A stretch of DNA of 64,000 nucleotides, taken from NCBI RefSeq assembly GCF_027579695.1, contig NC_083577.1:37342198-37406197 (forward strand). Reading direction: 5' to 3'. Below the pieces are notes generated by a model. That model was not told the origin of the DNA and did not search any database. It was given only the letters and a program-made list of their open reading frames with translations. Below, piece after piece: positions 16,871 to 28,684 of this stretch. This DNA comes from Neoarius graeffei (taxonomy: Eukaryota > Chordata > Actinopteri > Siluriformes > Ariidae). How positions within the stretch are numbered: the first letter of the stretch is position 1; every line of letters starts with the position of its first letter. The translations under genes and the position numbers were made by a program.

Positions 16871-19800
16871 CTGGCAGAGTTAAGGATCAATGTGTGGATA
16901 AGGAAAAGATGATAAAAAAAAAATACAGCATGTTTAACATGTCTCAAAAGAAAAGGGAATGAATGACTTCTACAGTCAGTAACACTGGGTGTGAGATTGA
17001 TGATTTATGTAGTGCATGAGTGTGTTCATATATTTAAGATTATTATTTTTATTCACTGAGAGAATTCACTGCCTCAAGCAAAACACCCACGTATTATTCC
17101 CTAATAAAAGATAAAAAAAAAAAAAAAAACCTCAGTGTTCTCCTGTCTTTCTAATATCCTTTGGTCTTCTCTGTTTTGTGAATAACATGCTGCATGTGTG
17201 ATATATAAGGAATAAAACACAATGGGGCATGCAGATAATATCGGAAAAGGAATTAATGAAGGTGTCGTGTGATGCGTTCCTGCTACCAAAGTTACAAAGC
17301 GCATTCTTTTCCAATTACAGCACTTCCTGGGGCGGAGGATTCCTCATATACCACAGCAATTTATTAAAGAACGGCATCATACGCTTTTATAAGATAAATT
17401 CCTTCCTGTTATCACTTACATTATAGCAGCTTCTCTCTCGAAGTAAAAAAAACTGACCTCGAAGAAGTAAAAATTGTCCAGAAGACTTTCCCATGGCAGA
17501 AAACCTAAAGAAACATCTTCACCTCGGACACTGGAGACTCCTTCCATAAATGCAAAAATAAACCCATGTTCAGCTCAATCAATAATTACACATTTTTTTA
17601 ATTTAGAGTGTCCAGACTTAGAAGTTGAATCTATTATAGAAAAGCTAACATTAAAACAACATTCAGAGTCACTTAACACCTTTTGACCAGTCAGACTGGA
17701 GAAGAGCAGCGCTGTGGTATTAGGATACTATAGCTGATGATGACGCTGTAGTTTCCGGCGGGCAGGCCCTGTGCGAAGGGCGTACGAGCACGGTTGAGAA
17801 CGCCGTAGAGCTTTTTGAAGTTGGGGAAGGCCGCTTCTCTCATCCACACGATCAGATCGTCGTTGATGAAGCCGTTGTTGTTGGGATCGCCAGGGTCGAG
17901 ATCATACACCGGCTGCTGCCAGTACAACGGCTGAGCCGTACCTAAGACGACGTGAGAGTGTATGAGCTTATATGAAGTGTGTGTGTGTGTGTGTGCACGC
18001 GCACTCACATATGTACCTTCGAAGGCCTGCTGCAGTGTTGAGTTTGACTTGGGATTGTGGAACTTGATGTTTTTGTCCGTATACCAGGCGATGCCCTGCC
18101 TGAGGAGCGGAACAGCTATTTCAGCACCACCAGACAGATGATGCACCAGCATAAATGAATCTAAGATGAAAAAAAAAAAATGAAACAAGTCTAAGAATGA
18201 GAAAACTCAGTGTGATATAGAACAGAACCACTGCTTTTTTCACTATACTACTAATAATAATCTCATCTCATTATCTGTAGCCGCTTTATCCTGTTCTACA
18301 GGGTAGCAGGCAAGCTGGAGCCTATCCCAGCTGACTACAGGCGAAAGGTGGGGTACACCCTGGACAAGTCGCCAGGTCATCACAGGGCTGACACATAGAC
18401 ACAGACAACCATTCACACTCTCATTCACACCTACGGTCAATTTAGAGTCACCAGTTAACCTAACCTGCATGTCTTTGGACTGTGGGGGAAACCGGAGCAC
18501 CCGGAGGAAACCCACGCGGACACGGGGAGAACATGCAAACTCCGCATAGAAATATACACTCATTTTGAATTTGTCAGCAACATGTTTCAAAAAAGTTGGT
18601 TGCATCACCTGTACTTTTAACAACACTGTAAATGTTTGGGAACTGCAGGCAGGCCAGTTTAGCACCTGGACTCTTTTACTACGGAGCCATGCAGTTTTAA
18701 TATGTGCGGAAAGCAGTTTGGCACTGTCTTGAAGGAAGGCCTTCCCTGAAAAAGATTTTGTCTGGATGGCAGCATATTGCTCTGAAACGTGTATATATCA
18801 TTCAGCATTAATGATGCCTTCCCATGTGTAAAGGAATAACGCACTAATACACCCTCATACCATCACAGATGCTGGCTTTTGAACTGTGCACTGATAACAA
18901 GCTGGATGGTCCCTCTCCTCTTTAGCCTGGTGGATGTGGTGTCCATGATTTCTAAAAATAATTTCTCCTTTTCATTCGTCAGACCTCGGGACAATTTTCC
19001 ACTTCGCCTCAGTCCACCATACAAGAGCTCGGGCCCAGAGAAGGTGGTGGGGTTTCTGGATGTTGTTTATATCTGGTTTTAACTTGCATTTGTGGATGCA
19101 GTAATGAACTGTTTTCACAGACGATGGTTTTCTGAAGTGATCCTGAGTCCTACAGTGATTTCCACTACAGACATGTGGCTGCTTTTAATGCAGTGTCGCC
19201 TGAGGGCCTGAAGATCACAGGCATCCAAAGTCAGTTTTCAGCCTTGTCCCTTGCGTACGGAGATTTCTTCAGATTCTCTGAATCTTTTATTGATTTTATG
19301 TACCATAGATGATGTGATCCCCAAATTCTTTGCAATTTTACATCAAGGAATGTTATTCTTAAATCGTTGCACTGTTCGCCCACACAGTCTTTCACAGAGC
19401 GGTGAACCCCTCCCCGTCTTTACTTCTGAGAGACTCCATCTCTCTGGGATGCTCTTTTTATACCCAACCATCTTACTGACCTGTTGCCAATTAACCTCAT
19501 TAGTTTTTTTTTTTTTTTTTAAGCATTATACAACTTTTGTTGCCCCGTTCTAACTTATTTTGAAACATGTTGTTGACATCAAATTCAAAATAAGCATATA
19601 TTTTTCAAAAAACAATAAAATTTCTCAGTTTCAACATTTGATGTGTTGTATTTGTACAATTTTCAAAGAAATATTGGGTTTCCATGATTTGCAAATTATC
19701 ACAATATGTTTTTATTCACATTTTACACAGTGTCCCAACTTTTTTGTAATTGGGGTTGTAAAAAAGTCAAATTTAAATGTGAGACGTGCTCCAAGTACTT

Positions 19801-22800
19801 AAAATATCCCTTGGTTAGATTTTAAAGCATTGAAAAGGAGGCTATTTAAACCAAAATGCTCAAATAAACCTTTGACTGGCAGCCCATGTAAGATGGCGTA
19901 ATATATACATTTAGCGGAGCTCCTGATGAGTGTAGGAGCAAAATATTTGCAAGGATACAAAATCAACCTGAATAGAATAATAATATATAGCATATGAATC
20001 ATCGAATTGTGTAGTGTCGTGTATTTCACCTCAATAAATTACTGCATTGTCTCGTGACCGTGATACCAATAATGAGATACACATCGCAGTTATGTAGACA
20101 TATTTATTCCTGTCTTTGACACCGCATACCATGCACCAGAAACAAAACCACAACATTTTTTATGGTGTGACTCTGCTGGCTGTCTGGTGGGCAGCAGTGA
20201 ACCAGTGCTGTCACTATACATCATTACTATATAGTTATGATCGAATATCAAACTTGATGTGTCAAAAAGTTGTCTGGTTACATCTCTCACGTCCACGCGC
20301 TTTGGAGCTTGGGACGCACAGCTGGAGACTGCAAAACACATGCACGCCATTAGGACTAATTACCATGCACCTGTTCCTGATTAGCACTCAATCGCAGCGC
20401 ATACACATAAAGACTATGAGTAACAAACGGACTTTGAGAAAGCCTTGTATTTTGTATCACTTTTCTGGTTTTGACCCTGTTTGCGTTTTTGGATTGTGAG
20501 TATTGTGATATCGTGTCTGTGCCTCACTCAACCACTGCCTGTTTTAAACGCTGCCTTTATCTATGTTTTGGATCTGTTTGCTAGCGTGCTTTCAATAAAA
20601 CTCTTCCTGCACTTACATGACAGAAACTGTCAACTGTCCAACAAGCTAGTGGACTGATCAAACTGTTTGAACTCGTTTTATATGCAACCGTTTTGAATAT
20701 TTTCCCTAGAATGTATTAGTAAATAATCCCACATTATTTTTTTTAAAAAGTAAATCAAAAATAAGTGCTGGATAAAAACCCATCTAGCTTATGTAAATAA
20801 AGATACAGATTTCGTTGCCTGGTGGTCAAGTGTTTATGAAATATGTTGCCTTGCACTTACGATCAGGTTCGCTATGGTGGGACACGTTCATCATTCACGT
20901 GTACACGTACGGTCAAAGCCATCAAGAATCAGGCTGATGCGTTTATCTTAAGTACGAAGCTCTGCTATGAAAATACGTCACTGTTACACACTCTTTGAAT
21001 AGGTAAGGGTTCACGGCTTAATAAAAGGTGGTTCGACATGAACCCATCTCCGACAGGGAATACAGAAGGGCTCGACAGAGTACTTTTAAGAGGGACAAAA
21101 ACACGTACCTTTTTTTATGAGTGTATATTATTAATATTGAATATGAAATAATCATCTCATCTCATATAACCTTAGTTCACCACTTTTCAAATGTAACCAT
21201 CCCATCAAGCAAATGAAAATAATACAGAAATGTGCTCTGAATCCTCGGATGGATGCCGTTTCAAAAAAAAAAATCTTGTATATTTCAAGGAACCAGCAAG
21301 AGCTGAGAACCTTTGTGAAAACTTTACCAGTGTTGGCATTCTTCAATAGAGCTACTGAGTACTACATAATCTACAACTAAAGGATTAAAATTGTATTCTT
21401 AAGAAAAGGAACATTTTAGGGTGATACGGCATCATTGATTATTTACGGAAGCCGAGAGAGGCCCTTCATATAATCCTTTTTTTTTTATTCACCTTGTTAT
21501 CCCGAGATAACGACATCATTAATTCAGGATCTCGAGAAAACAACACAACTAATTCGAGATCTCGAGAAAACAAAACAATTATTCCGTGATCTCGAGAAAA
21601 CAAAACAAAATTATTTCATGATCTCGAGTAAACAGCTGAAAAATGGTTCATTCAGGTGCGCCAAGAGACTGTGATATGCTGACTTTGGGGCTATTTCTCA
21701 TTCTGTATAGACGCAACTTTGGTCATTAGAATGTCTGGAATAATCGATCACCTAATAAGGCAATATTGTTTTGTTTTTTCGAGATCACGGAATAGTTGTC
21801 TTGTTTTCTCGAGATCTCGAATTAGTTGTGCTGTTTTCTCGAGATCCTGAATTAATTATGTCGTTATCTCGGGATAACAAGGTGAATAAAAAAAAAGATT
21901 ATATGAAGGGCCTCTCGCGGCTTCCGTAATTATTTCCCTATTGCTCAGTTGTGTTTTATTCCATGTGCCTCGCATCAGTTTATTGTAAATATCGGAGCAT
22001 GATGTGTCATCATTACGACAAATAAATCTTACCGTTAAACATGCTGTTAGCCACCGCACCACAAGGGGCGATAGGCACACCGTTTGTATCATAAGAAAAC
22101 GGATTACAGTATGAACTGGGGACCTGCAGGAGACAAGACAAATAAATCAATCGAATGAACACGAGTGAAATGAGAACAAAGGGACAGATCCGAAAGATGA
22201 TCAGTGGTGTGAGTGGTTCCATACGGACTCAGACCTGAGGAGGCGCATCGAAAAGAGGACTAATAGGACAAACTTTCTGGATCAAAGCACAGTTCTTGAC
22301 AGAAAAGAGAAAAATCATTGGATGCGGAGAAACAAAGAGAAACAGAGACAGTGGGACAGTGAGCACCTTCAGGCTCTTCTTCCTCCCGACCAGCTGGGCA
22401 TCATCACGGGAGTCCATGTACCTGCGCAGGTTCTGGTGGAAATTAATCAGGCCATAGTAGAAGAAGACATCCCCCTGAGAGAGAGAGAGAGCGAGAGAGA
22501 GCGAGCGAGCAACCACATCAGTTTTGTTTTTCTCTCTATCCGACAGGTGTTCATGAGAACAACGAGAAACAAGTGTGTACATCTGCCAAAAACCTGGTAC
22601 ACTGTCTTCAAGCGAACCAAGTTCCTCATGATAATTGATGAATCCTCATTGGGATTCCAGAACCGTAGCAGCGAATTGATGAAGCTTGGCATCAACTAGT
22701 TTGAAAGGTGTACGCTGCTGAGCACAAGACGCACACGAAGGAAATAATATTAACATGCTAAATTAAACCACATTGTAGATGTGTAAACCTTTGTGGCATT

Positions 22801-25800
22801 TCATGGCACGTGCAGGATAAGAATTACAATGCACTGTGAGACAGGTTTTCATGTTTTCGCTCGACAGTGTCGAAACGGCAAACTACAAATGCAGAAAAAT
22901 CCAGAGGTGGACAGTAACGAAGTGCATTTACTTGAGTACTGTACTTAAGTACACTTTTTGAATATCATTTGAGTATAATTTTTTGGAAACTTATGACTTT
23001 AACTTCACAACATTTGAAAGGCAAATATGGTACTTTTCACTCCACTACATTTCTGTCAAGGTCCTCGTTACTCGTTACTATGAAGCAGCTTTGAAAGTGG
23101 ATGTTTTTTTTCCTTTTCTTTTCTAAAACGTGATTGTTTCTTTCGCAGGTGACACTGAGACAGCCTATCAGTAATCACTGGGGTCACGTCACGTCCATAG
23201 ACTGGATAAAATCAAGTTCAGTGATTTCTCAGCAGCGTTATTTGAACACGATCAGTTGATGGCAGAACGGAAGGAGGCGGTTCTTCTGGGGAACGCACGC
23301 ACACTCATGGCTATAGCTAGAACCCATGTTTCAGTTTTCTGAAAGGAATAAAGATTCATTTTGTTTTAAATATTTACTTTGTTTGCTGAAAACGGAGCAC
23401 ATCACGGCCTACAAAAACTCGCCATCCAACCTGCGGAAGCATATTGAGGTCTGTAAACGTTTTATTCCAAGAGAAAGCTTGCAACAAAGTTGTCTGTGCT
23501 TTTAGAGCTAGCGATAATGTTCCAATAGCTATGCAGTCTGGTTAGTCAAATGACTTTTTCTGGATTTGCCCGCCAAGTTGCCGTCGCCTTGTCCACGGCT
23601 AACGTTAACACATAGCTAGTTAGCATGTAAAAACAGAGTTGCGCTAAGATGAATAATGTTAACTGATCTGAAGTCCTTTCAGAAATGTTTTAGCATAATC
23701 TTGCCAAATAAACAGAATGTAGAAATACTGAATAGGATAGCATGTCAGGTGGAGTTTCACTGAGGTTAACGTTAAACCACCATGATGGCACAGCATGTGT
23801 ACCTTTTGTGAACTAACATTACAATCTTTGGTGAATGAATGAATGAGTGCATGCATGCGTCCTTTTTTCTTTTTTAATTCTTAAAATAATTTCTGGACGT
23901 CCTTTTTTTTTTAAATTCGTATCCGTCTGTCCGTCCGTCCTTTTTTTAAATTTTTTTTTTAATTCTGAAAATTATTTCTGGATGTCCTTTCTTTTTTTAT
24001 TTTTATTTTTTAAATTCTTATCTGTCCGTCTGTCCTTTTTTTTAATTCTTAAAATTATTTCTGGATGTCCTTTCTTTTTTAATTTTTTAATTCTTAAAAT
24101 ATTTTTTTTTAATTAAAAAAATTAATTCTTAAAATCTTTATTATTATTTTTTTTTTTAATTCTTAAAATTATTTCTGGATGTCCTTTCTTTTTTAATTTT
24201 TTAATTCTTAAAATCTTTTTTTTTTAATTAAAAAAATTAATTCTTAAAATCTTTTTTATTATTATTATTTTTTTAATTCTTAAAATTATTTCTGGACATC
24301 CTTTCTTTTTTATTTTTTAAATTCTTAAAATCTTTTTTTTAATTAAAAAAATTAATTCTTAAAATCTTTTTTATTATTATTATTATTTTTAATTCTTAAA
24401 ATTATTTCTGGACGTCCTTTCTTTTTTTATTTTTTTTTTATTCTTAAAATTGTTTCTGAATGTAAATGTATTTATTTATTTTGTTGGGAACACAAAAAAA
24501 AAAATCCTGGATCTGGATACACATCTGGATCCTGGATCCATAAACATATCCAGATGTGCATCAAAATCTTATCAATTGTTCCTTGGCCCATGGCTCACCT
24601 TTCCTCCAAATTTCATCAAAATCCATTCACTACTTTTTGAGTTACGTTGGGAACATGCAAACAAACAAACAAAACAGAGGTGAAAACATCACTGCCTCCA
24701 ACAAAGCTGGGAGAAGTTCTGAAGATTTTTACAGGAGATCGATTTTTTTTTTTCTTTGTAGGTATGGCATTAGATGGTTTTTTGTTCTTAACTTCTACAT
24801 CACTGCAGCTGGTGACCCGAAAAAGTTATTTCATTCATAGAATTGTCATGAGTAAAATGAAGATGCCACATACTGAAGACGTGAGAAAGTCAAGCTCTGT
24901 TCAGTGAGCTCTCTTTAAAAAGAGATTCAATTTTAAGATATGCAAAAAACAAGACCATTACACCATTAAAGGAACAGTCCACCGTACTTCCATAATGAAA
25001 TATGCTCTTATCTGAATTGAGACGAGCTGCTCCGTACCTCTCCGAGCTTTGCGCGACCTCCCAGTCAGTCAGACGCAGTCAGACGCGCTGTCACTCCTGT
25101 TAGCGATGTAGCTAGGCTCAGTATGGCCAGCGGTATTTTTTGGGGATGTAGTTAGATGCGACCAAACTCTTCCACGTTTTTCCTGTTTACATAGGTTTAT
25201 ATGACCAGTGACATGAAACAAGTTCAGTTACACAAATTGAAATGTAGCGATTTTCTATGCTATGGAAAGTCCGCACTATAATGACAGGCGTACTAACACC
25301 TTCTGCGCACTTCGGCAGCGCATTGATATCTGAGCTCCGTATCAATGTGCTGTCGAAGCGCGCAGAAGGTGTTAGTACGCCTGTCATTATAGTGCGGACT
25401 TTCCATAGCATAGAAAATCGCTACGTTGCAATTTGTGTAACTGAACTTGTTTCATATCACTGGTCATATAAACCTATGTAACAGGAAAAACGCAGAAGAG
25501 TTTGGTCGCATCTAACTACAGCCCCAAAAATACCATTGGCCATGCTGAGCCTAGCTACATTGCTAACAGGAGTGACAGCGCGTCTGACTGCGTCTGACTG
25601 ACTGGGAGGTCGCGTAAAGCTTGGAGAGGTACGGAGCAGCTCGTCTCAATTCAGATAAGAGCATATTTCATTATGGAAATACGGTGGACTGTTCCTTTAA
25701 AGTTAACTCTTTACCCCTTAAAGCAGTTGCTACAGCCACCCTTGTATATGTATATACTGTTCACCCTTAGAACATATTTACAAGAAAAAAGTCTAAAGAC

Positions 25801-28066
25801 AAGGTTTTGACAAGGCGTCATATGTCGTCATTATGGGATATACACGGGCTCGTCATGTGTCGTCATTAAGGGGTAAAGAGTTAAAGCAACAAAACATAGA
25901 ACGTATGAAGAAAATACAAGACACCCCTTTATCCAAAAATACTTTAACAATAAACTCTGCCCGGTCTCTCGCTACTCATAACACACACTTACCAGGAAGT
26001 TCTTTGGGATATTGAAGTTCACAGCACAGTTACACCTGATCGTGGCATTGGTGGGATATTTACGCATCTCTAAGCAGTTGCCACATGAACCAGCATCTGT
26101 GTAGTCAACCTAGTACATAGAAAAACAAATCACACATTTATCCATCCATTATCTGTAACTGCTTATCCTGTGCAGGGTCATGGGCAAGCTGGAGCCTATC
26201 CCAGCTGACTACGGGCGAGAGGCGGGGTACACAAAGGTCATCACAGGGCTGACACCCATTCACACTCACATTCACACCTACGGTCAATTTAGAGTCACCA
26301 GTTAACCTAACCTGCATGTCTTTGGACTGTGGGGGAAACCAGAGCACCCGGAGGAAACCCACGCGGACACGGGGAGAACATGCAAACTCCGCACAGAAAG
26401 GCCCTCGCCGGCCCCGGGGCTCGAACCCGGACCTTCTTGCTGTGAGGCGACAGCGCTAACCATGTGTGTCTGTATTAATAAAATGAGCTTCACAGTCCTC
26501 TCTCTATAATGGATCATGGACTATAAGTTTTGAGGGTGAAGCTTGGCAACATCAGATTAACTAACTGGGTTGGACTTTTGTTTATATTGTCATGATATTT
26601 TATTATAAAACATATTGAACTGTCGTCCACATGCAAAACAAGAATTAGATACAGCTTCCCCACGCTTTCACAGTAAGGTGTAGATCATGATAATCTCAGT
26701 TGTAATGCAGCTGCACTAATGATTCGCAATCCTTTCATGGTCGGTTGAATGAATGAATGAAACTCTACATAAAATAACAAGCATTAACTAGATGCAGGGG
26801 CAGCCCAGTGGTTAGCACTGTCACCTCACTGCAAGAAGGTTCCAGGTTTGAACCTCACGGCCGACGAGGGCCTCCCCGTGGGTTTCCTCCGGCGGCTCCG
26901 GTTTCCCCCACAGTCCAAAGACATGCAGGTTAGGTTAATTGGTGGCTCTAAATTGACCGTAGGGGTGAGTACGAGTGTGAACGGTTGCTTGTCTGGGGGA
27001 GCTCTGACAAGCTGAGCAAGCCGGCGGTAGGTGAAGTGTGTTTATGATAAGACGCCGACAGCCTTGTAAGAGGCTGACAACTGACAGGCCAATTGGCGTC
27101 AGGAAAATAAATATACTAGATGCAGTTTTACTCTCAGACACAAAGAGGCTGCAGTGAGAAGACAGCACTCGCTTCAGTTTCTGAGGGAAAAGAGGAACTG
27201 AAGGAAGCGGTGGTTAATTCTCACTGGTACTTTCATAAACCTCATGTCACACGTAGTACAACTCGAATCAGCAAAAGAAAAACGGCAGAAATAAAGAATT
27301 CAGAAATATCTTTGCTGAAAAAAAAACAAAACGTTAGTTCTTCAATCATGGCTTAGGAACCGGGCAAGGAAGACGTTCTTACTTCCGGGCTGTGGTTTTG
27401 CATTTCTGTTAAATTCATGATCACCTATCTCATCTCATCTCATTATCTCTAGCTGCTTTATCCTGGTCTACAGGGTCGCAGGCAAGCTGGAGCCTATCCC
27501 AGCTGACTACGGGCGAAAGGCGGGGTACACCCTGGACAAGTCGCCAGGTCATCACAGGGCTGATACATAGACACAGACAACCATTCACACTCACATTCAC
27601 ACCTACGGTCAATTTAGAGTCACCAGTTAACCTAACCTGCATGTCTTTGGACTGTGGGGGAAACCGGAGCACCCGGAGGAAACCCACGCGGACACGGGGA
27701 GAACATGCAAACTCTGCACAGAAAGGCCCTCGCCGGCCACGGGGCTCGAACCCGGACCTTCTTGCTGTGAGGCGACAGCGCTAACCACTGTGTCGCCCTG
27801 ATCACCTATCTAAGACAATAAATATTTTTGATGTACACACATATGCATACAGAGTAGCTCACCTTAAGCTGGTGTGTGTTCTCGACTGTTATGTAGAGCC
27901 AGACGCCCAGCAACACACATATTAGAGACAGGGAGTAGAAGATAGGCAGCACGGTGTACGGCGTGAGGGAGGGAGACCATGCCGGGAGCCTTTGTTGTTT
28001 AAAGGCTGAGTTATCAGGCCTCCGGGCGAACGACCCTACACCCACCTGCACCTTCCCCATCAACAC
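16683..28066 (-). CDS. tmem30c: tmem30c, complete (CDC50 family flippase subunit), spliced
   Basis: Seven exons join in phase: 28066-27863, 26109-25993, 22474-22367, 22123-22033, 18160-18017, 17941-17729, 16870-16683 (1065 bp, 354 residues, the family's usual size). TMEM30/CDC50 proteins are beta subunits that P4-ATPases need to leave the ER and flip phospholipids. Visible features: the N-terminal signature [20 protein letters not shown]; a first membrane helix about residues 36-58; a large exoplasmic domain with Cys pairs (SCGNC, RCNC), NAT, NST and NYS sequons, and [15 protein letters not shown]; a second helix in the last exon. The next Met, at 28060, is an alternative start. Paralogue choice (c rather than a/b) rests on its neighbours dcbld2 and cmss1. 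Confidence 0.88.
16871..17728 (-). other. tmem30c intron 6
   Basis: 858 bp with a poly-A run (17110-17128) and AT-rich sequence. A candidate extra exon near 17459-17505 was rejected because exons 6 and 7 already join in frame. Confidence 0.6.
17729..17941 (-). CDS. tmem30c: tmem30c exon 6
   Basis: Acceptor TCTTAG|GTACGG, donor CTATA|GTATCC, phase 1 at both ends. It encodes 70 residues containing [36 protein letters not shown] and [12 protein letters not shown], the most conserved block of the CDC50 exoplasmic domain. Confidence 0.9.
18017..18160 (-). CDS. tmem30c: tmem30c exon 5
   Basis: Acceptor TCTTAG|ATTCATT, donor TCGAAG|GTACAT. It encodes [20 protein letters not shown], then [20 protein letters not shown] and TLQQAFE; the WYTDK..KFHNP motif is typical of the family. 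Confidence 0.88.
18258..18545 (-). mobile_element. SINE family 1, head deleted
   Basis: Complement of the family-1 body and ATCTCATCTCATTATC tail. Similarity ends at CTCCGCATAGAAA, so the tRNA-like head is lost where another element begins. Confidence 0.75.
18546..19760. mobile_element. Unclassified DNA-element relic
   Basis: It ends at about 19760 with CCCAACTTTTTTGTAATTGGGGTTGTA; the near-complement CAAAAAAGTTGG occurs near 18585. A second inner pair (CATTTTGAATTTG...CAACATGTTTCAAAA) recurs at 18551-18594 and 19555-19590. This terminal pattern is very common in fish. I cannot place it in a superfamily, and no intact frame is present. Confidence 0.45.
19770..21440. other. tmem30c intron 4 interior, possible LTR-like remnant
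   Basis: Mostly unassigned. At about 20350-20622 there is GCACCTGTTCCTGATTAGCA, ATAAAGACTATG, AATAAA (20595) and CTGCACTTACATGACA. The same order of motifs appears in the LTR-like unit at 41302-41713, so this may be a decayed relative. Confidence 0.3.
21445..21927. mobile_element. Foldback MITE with CTCGAG-rich arms
   Basis: A 483-bp element whose arms are about 180 bp each. The terminal 30 bp (ACGGAAGCCGNGAGAGGCCC, TTCATATAATC) are inverted copies. Each arm contains tandem copies of a unit built on TCTCGAGAAAACANNACAA. The flanks are GATTATTT and AATTATTT (7 of 8), suggesting an 8-bp duplication. It lies in tmem30c intron 4. Confidence 0.8.
22033..22123 (-). CDS. tmem30c: tmem30c exon 4
   Basis: Acceptor CTGCAG|GTCCCC, donor AACG|GTAAGA. 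It encodes [20 protein letters not shown] and [10 protein letters not shown]; the IAPCGA.ANSMFND block is a family signature. Confidence 0.9.
22367..22474 (-). CDS. tmem30c: tmem30c exon 3
   Basis: Acceptor TCTCAG|GGGGAT, donor AAG|GTGCTC, phase 0 at both ends. It encodes [20 protein letters not shown] and [16 protein letters not shown]; the YYGL.NF.QN..RY..SRD..QL motif is diagnostic. Confidence 0.92.
22475..22506 (-). repeat. GA-rich microsatellite at the exon 3 acceptor
   Basis: (CT)n on the gene strand forms the polypyrimidine tract immediately before the exon 3 acceptor. Length variation here could influence splicing. Confidence 0.6.
22903..23760 (+). mobile_element. hAT-like relic with BED fragment
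   Basis: It begins AGAGGTGGACAGTAACGAAG, a widespread fish hAT terminus followed by TACTTGAGTACTGTACTTAAG. A frame at about 23390-23451 reads [19 protein letters not shown], the helix and His part of a BED finger, then GAG|GTCTGT as a donor. No second terminus was identified. Confidence 0.55.
23868..24460. repeat. AT-rich minisatellite
   Basis: Five or more tandem units of roughly 100-130 bp, each with AATTCTTAAAATTATTTCTG then GAYGTCCTTTCTTTTTT and TTAATTAAAAAAATTAATTC. It expands tmem30c intron 2. Confidence 0.8.
24500..24720. repeat. Dispersed repeat fragment (GGATCCGGAT type)
   Basis: CTGGATCCTGGATCC, then TTTCATCAAAATCCATTCAC, TACGTTGGGAACATGCAAAC and (AAAC)n resemble, in diverged form, the repeat at 55010-55262 (CCGGGATCC ... 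TCCGTTCATTACTTTTT ... (AACC)n). Class unknown. Confidence 0.4.
24970..25696. mobile_element. 727-bp near-perfect palindromic element, TTAA duplications
   Basis: The whole element is one inverted repeat: two arms of about 360 bp meet at about 25333 (GATATCTGAGCTCCGTATC). It begins AGGAACAGTCCACCGTACTTCC and ends with the complement, flanked by TTAA at 24966-24969 and 25697-25700. TTAA targets point to piggyBac- or Kolobok-type mobilisation. It is non-coding; mirror-image frames on the two arms are artefacts. Confidence 0.85.
25993..26109 (-). CDS. tmem30c: tmem30c exon 2
   Basis: Acceptor TACTAG|GTTGAC, donor TTCCTG|GTAAGT. It encodes [20 protein letters not shown] and [19 protein letters not shown]: paired cysteines and an NAT sequon just outside the first membrane helix. 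Confidence 0.9.
26143..26466 (-). mobile_element. SINE family 1, diverged copy
   Basis: Complement of the consensus with small deletions (CCTGGACAAGTCGCC lost near 26233). The B box GGTTCGAGCCC is intact near 26423. It lies in tmem30c intron 1, 34 bp upstream of exon 2. Confidence 0.8.
26793..26995 (+). mobile_element. SINE family 1, older truncated copy
   Basis: The head GGGGCAGCCCAGTGGTTAGC, the B box GGTTTGAACC and the body to GTGTGAACGGTTGC are diverged from the other copies. The tail half is absent. Confidence 0.7.
27431..27798 (-). mobile_element. SINE family 1 with target duplication
   Basis: Full body and tail. TGATCACCTATCT flanks both sides exactly (27418-27430 and 27799-27811), a 13-bp duplication expected from LINE-driven integration. 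It lies in tmem30c intron 1, about 50 bp before the exon 1 donor. Confidence 0.88.
27863..28066 (-). CDS. tmem30c: tmem30c exon 1: N-terminus and first membrane helix
   Basis: ATG at 28066 or 28060; donor CTTAAG|GTGAGC. It encodes [20 protein letters not shown] and a helix ([21 protein letters not shown]). The KQQRLPAW motif is the best single identifier of the family. Confidence 0.9.
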
Positions 28067-28523
28067 ACCCCCTCTCCAACACCGCTTAAATGGATCAAGA
28101 AAAGAGCAAAACAGCTATTTCTGCCTCTTCGTTTATTCCTGTTTAATTCCCAGAATCCCCTGCGTGTATGTGAACCTTGGAACCTTTGTTACTTATTAAC
28201 CCCGCACACACACCCTTCTCACCATTCACTCTATATCAGACTGAAATCCCTTGTGTGCCACTAACATTATTTTTATATCATTTTCCCCCATTACGAGTGA
28301 ACCGCTCCTCATTCCTATAGCCTGCAGTCATATAACATCTTTATATGATATTGTCTTTGTGCGTGTGTGTGTGTGTGTGTAGTATACACTCCGACACATG
28401 TAAGAGAATGTTATATTAATGCAGATTCCCTGCTGCGAGTATAAACACACAGACAACTGTAGGTGCATTATTCTCCCTGTGCAAGAAAAACAACCTTAAA
28501 TATAATTAGTCCGATCAGATGAG
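28067..28523. other. Intergenic region tmem30c / cmss1
   Basis: A short spacer between the tmem30c start and the cmss1 poly(A) signal, which must hold the tmem30c promoter. It has a GT microsatellite (28362-28380). No TATA box or CpG-rich core is obvious to me. Confidence 0.4.
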
Positions 28524-28529
28524 TTTATT
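28524..28529 (-). terminator. cmss1: Polyadenylation signal of cmss1
   Basis: AATAAA on the - strand about 155 bp after the stop codon, just before the tmem30c upstream region. Confidence 0.55.
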
Positions 28530-28684
28530 TTTAGATCACTCTAGTGGAGTGTACACTTCGGTGGTCGACACACAGCGGAGTTTTACACAGCACTGAAATA
28601 CAGAACAAAGCTTTAGATTAAAAGAAAAAAAAAACAACAAGACAGATCAGAGGTGTGTGTGTGGACATGAAGAGCGATGAACAC

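Noticed and set aside
17459-17505. Possible extra tmem30c exon with AG and GT borders
   Set aside because: Exons 6 and 7 already join in phase to give the conserved ISYNFPV sequence; including this piece would insert an unrelated peptide.
23847-24116. 89-codon phenylalanine-rich frame
   Set aside because: A product of the AT-rich minisatellite; composition only.
25187-25481. Two opposed 74-codon frames with near-identical products
   Set aside because: They are the two arms of the palindromic element read in opposite directions, not genes.
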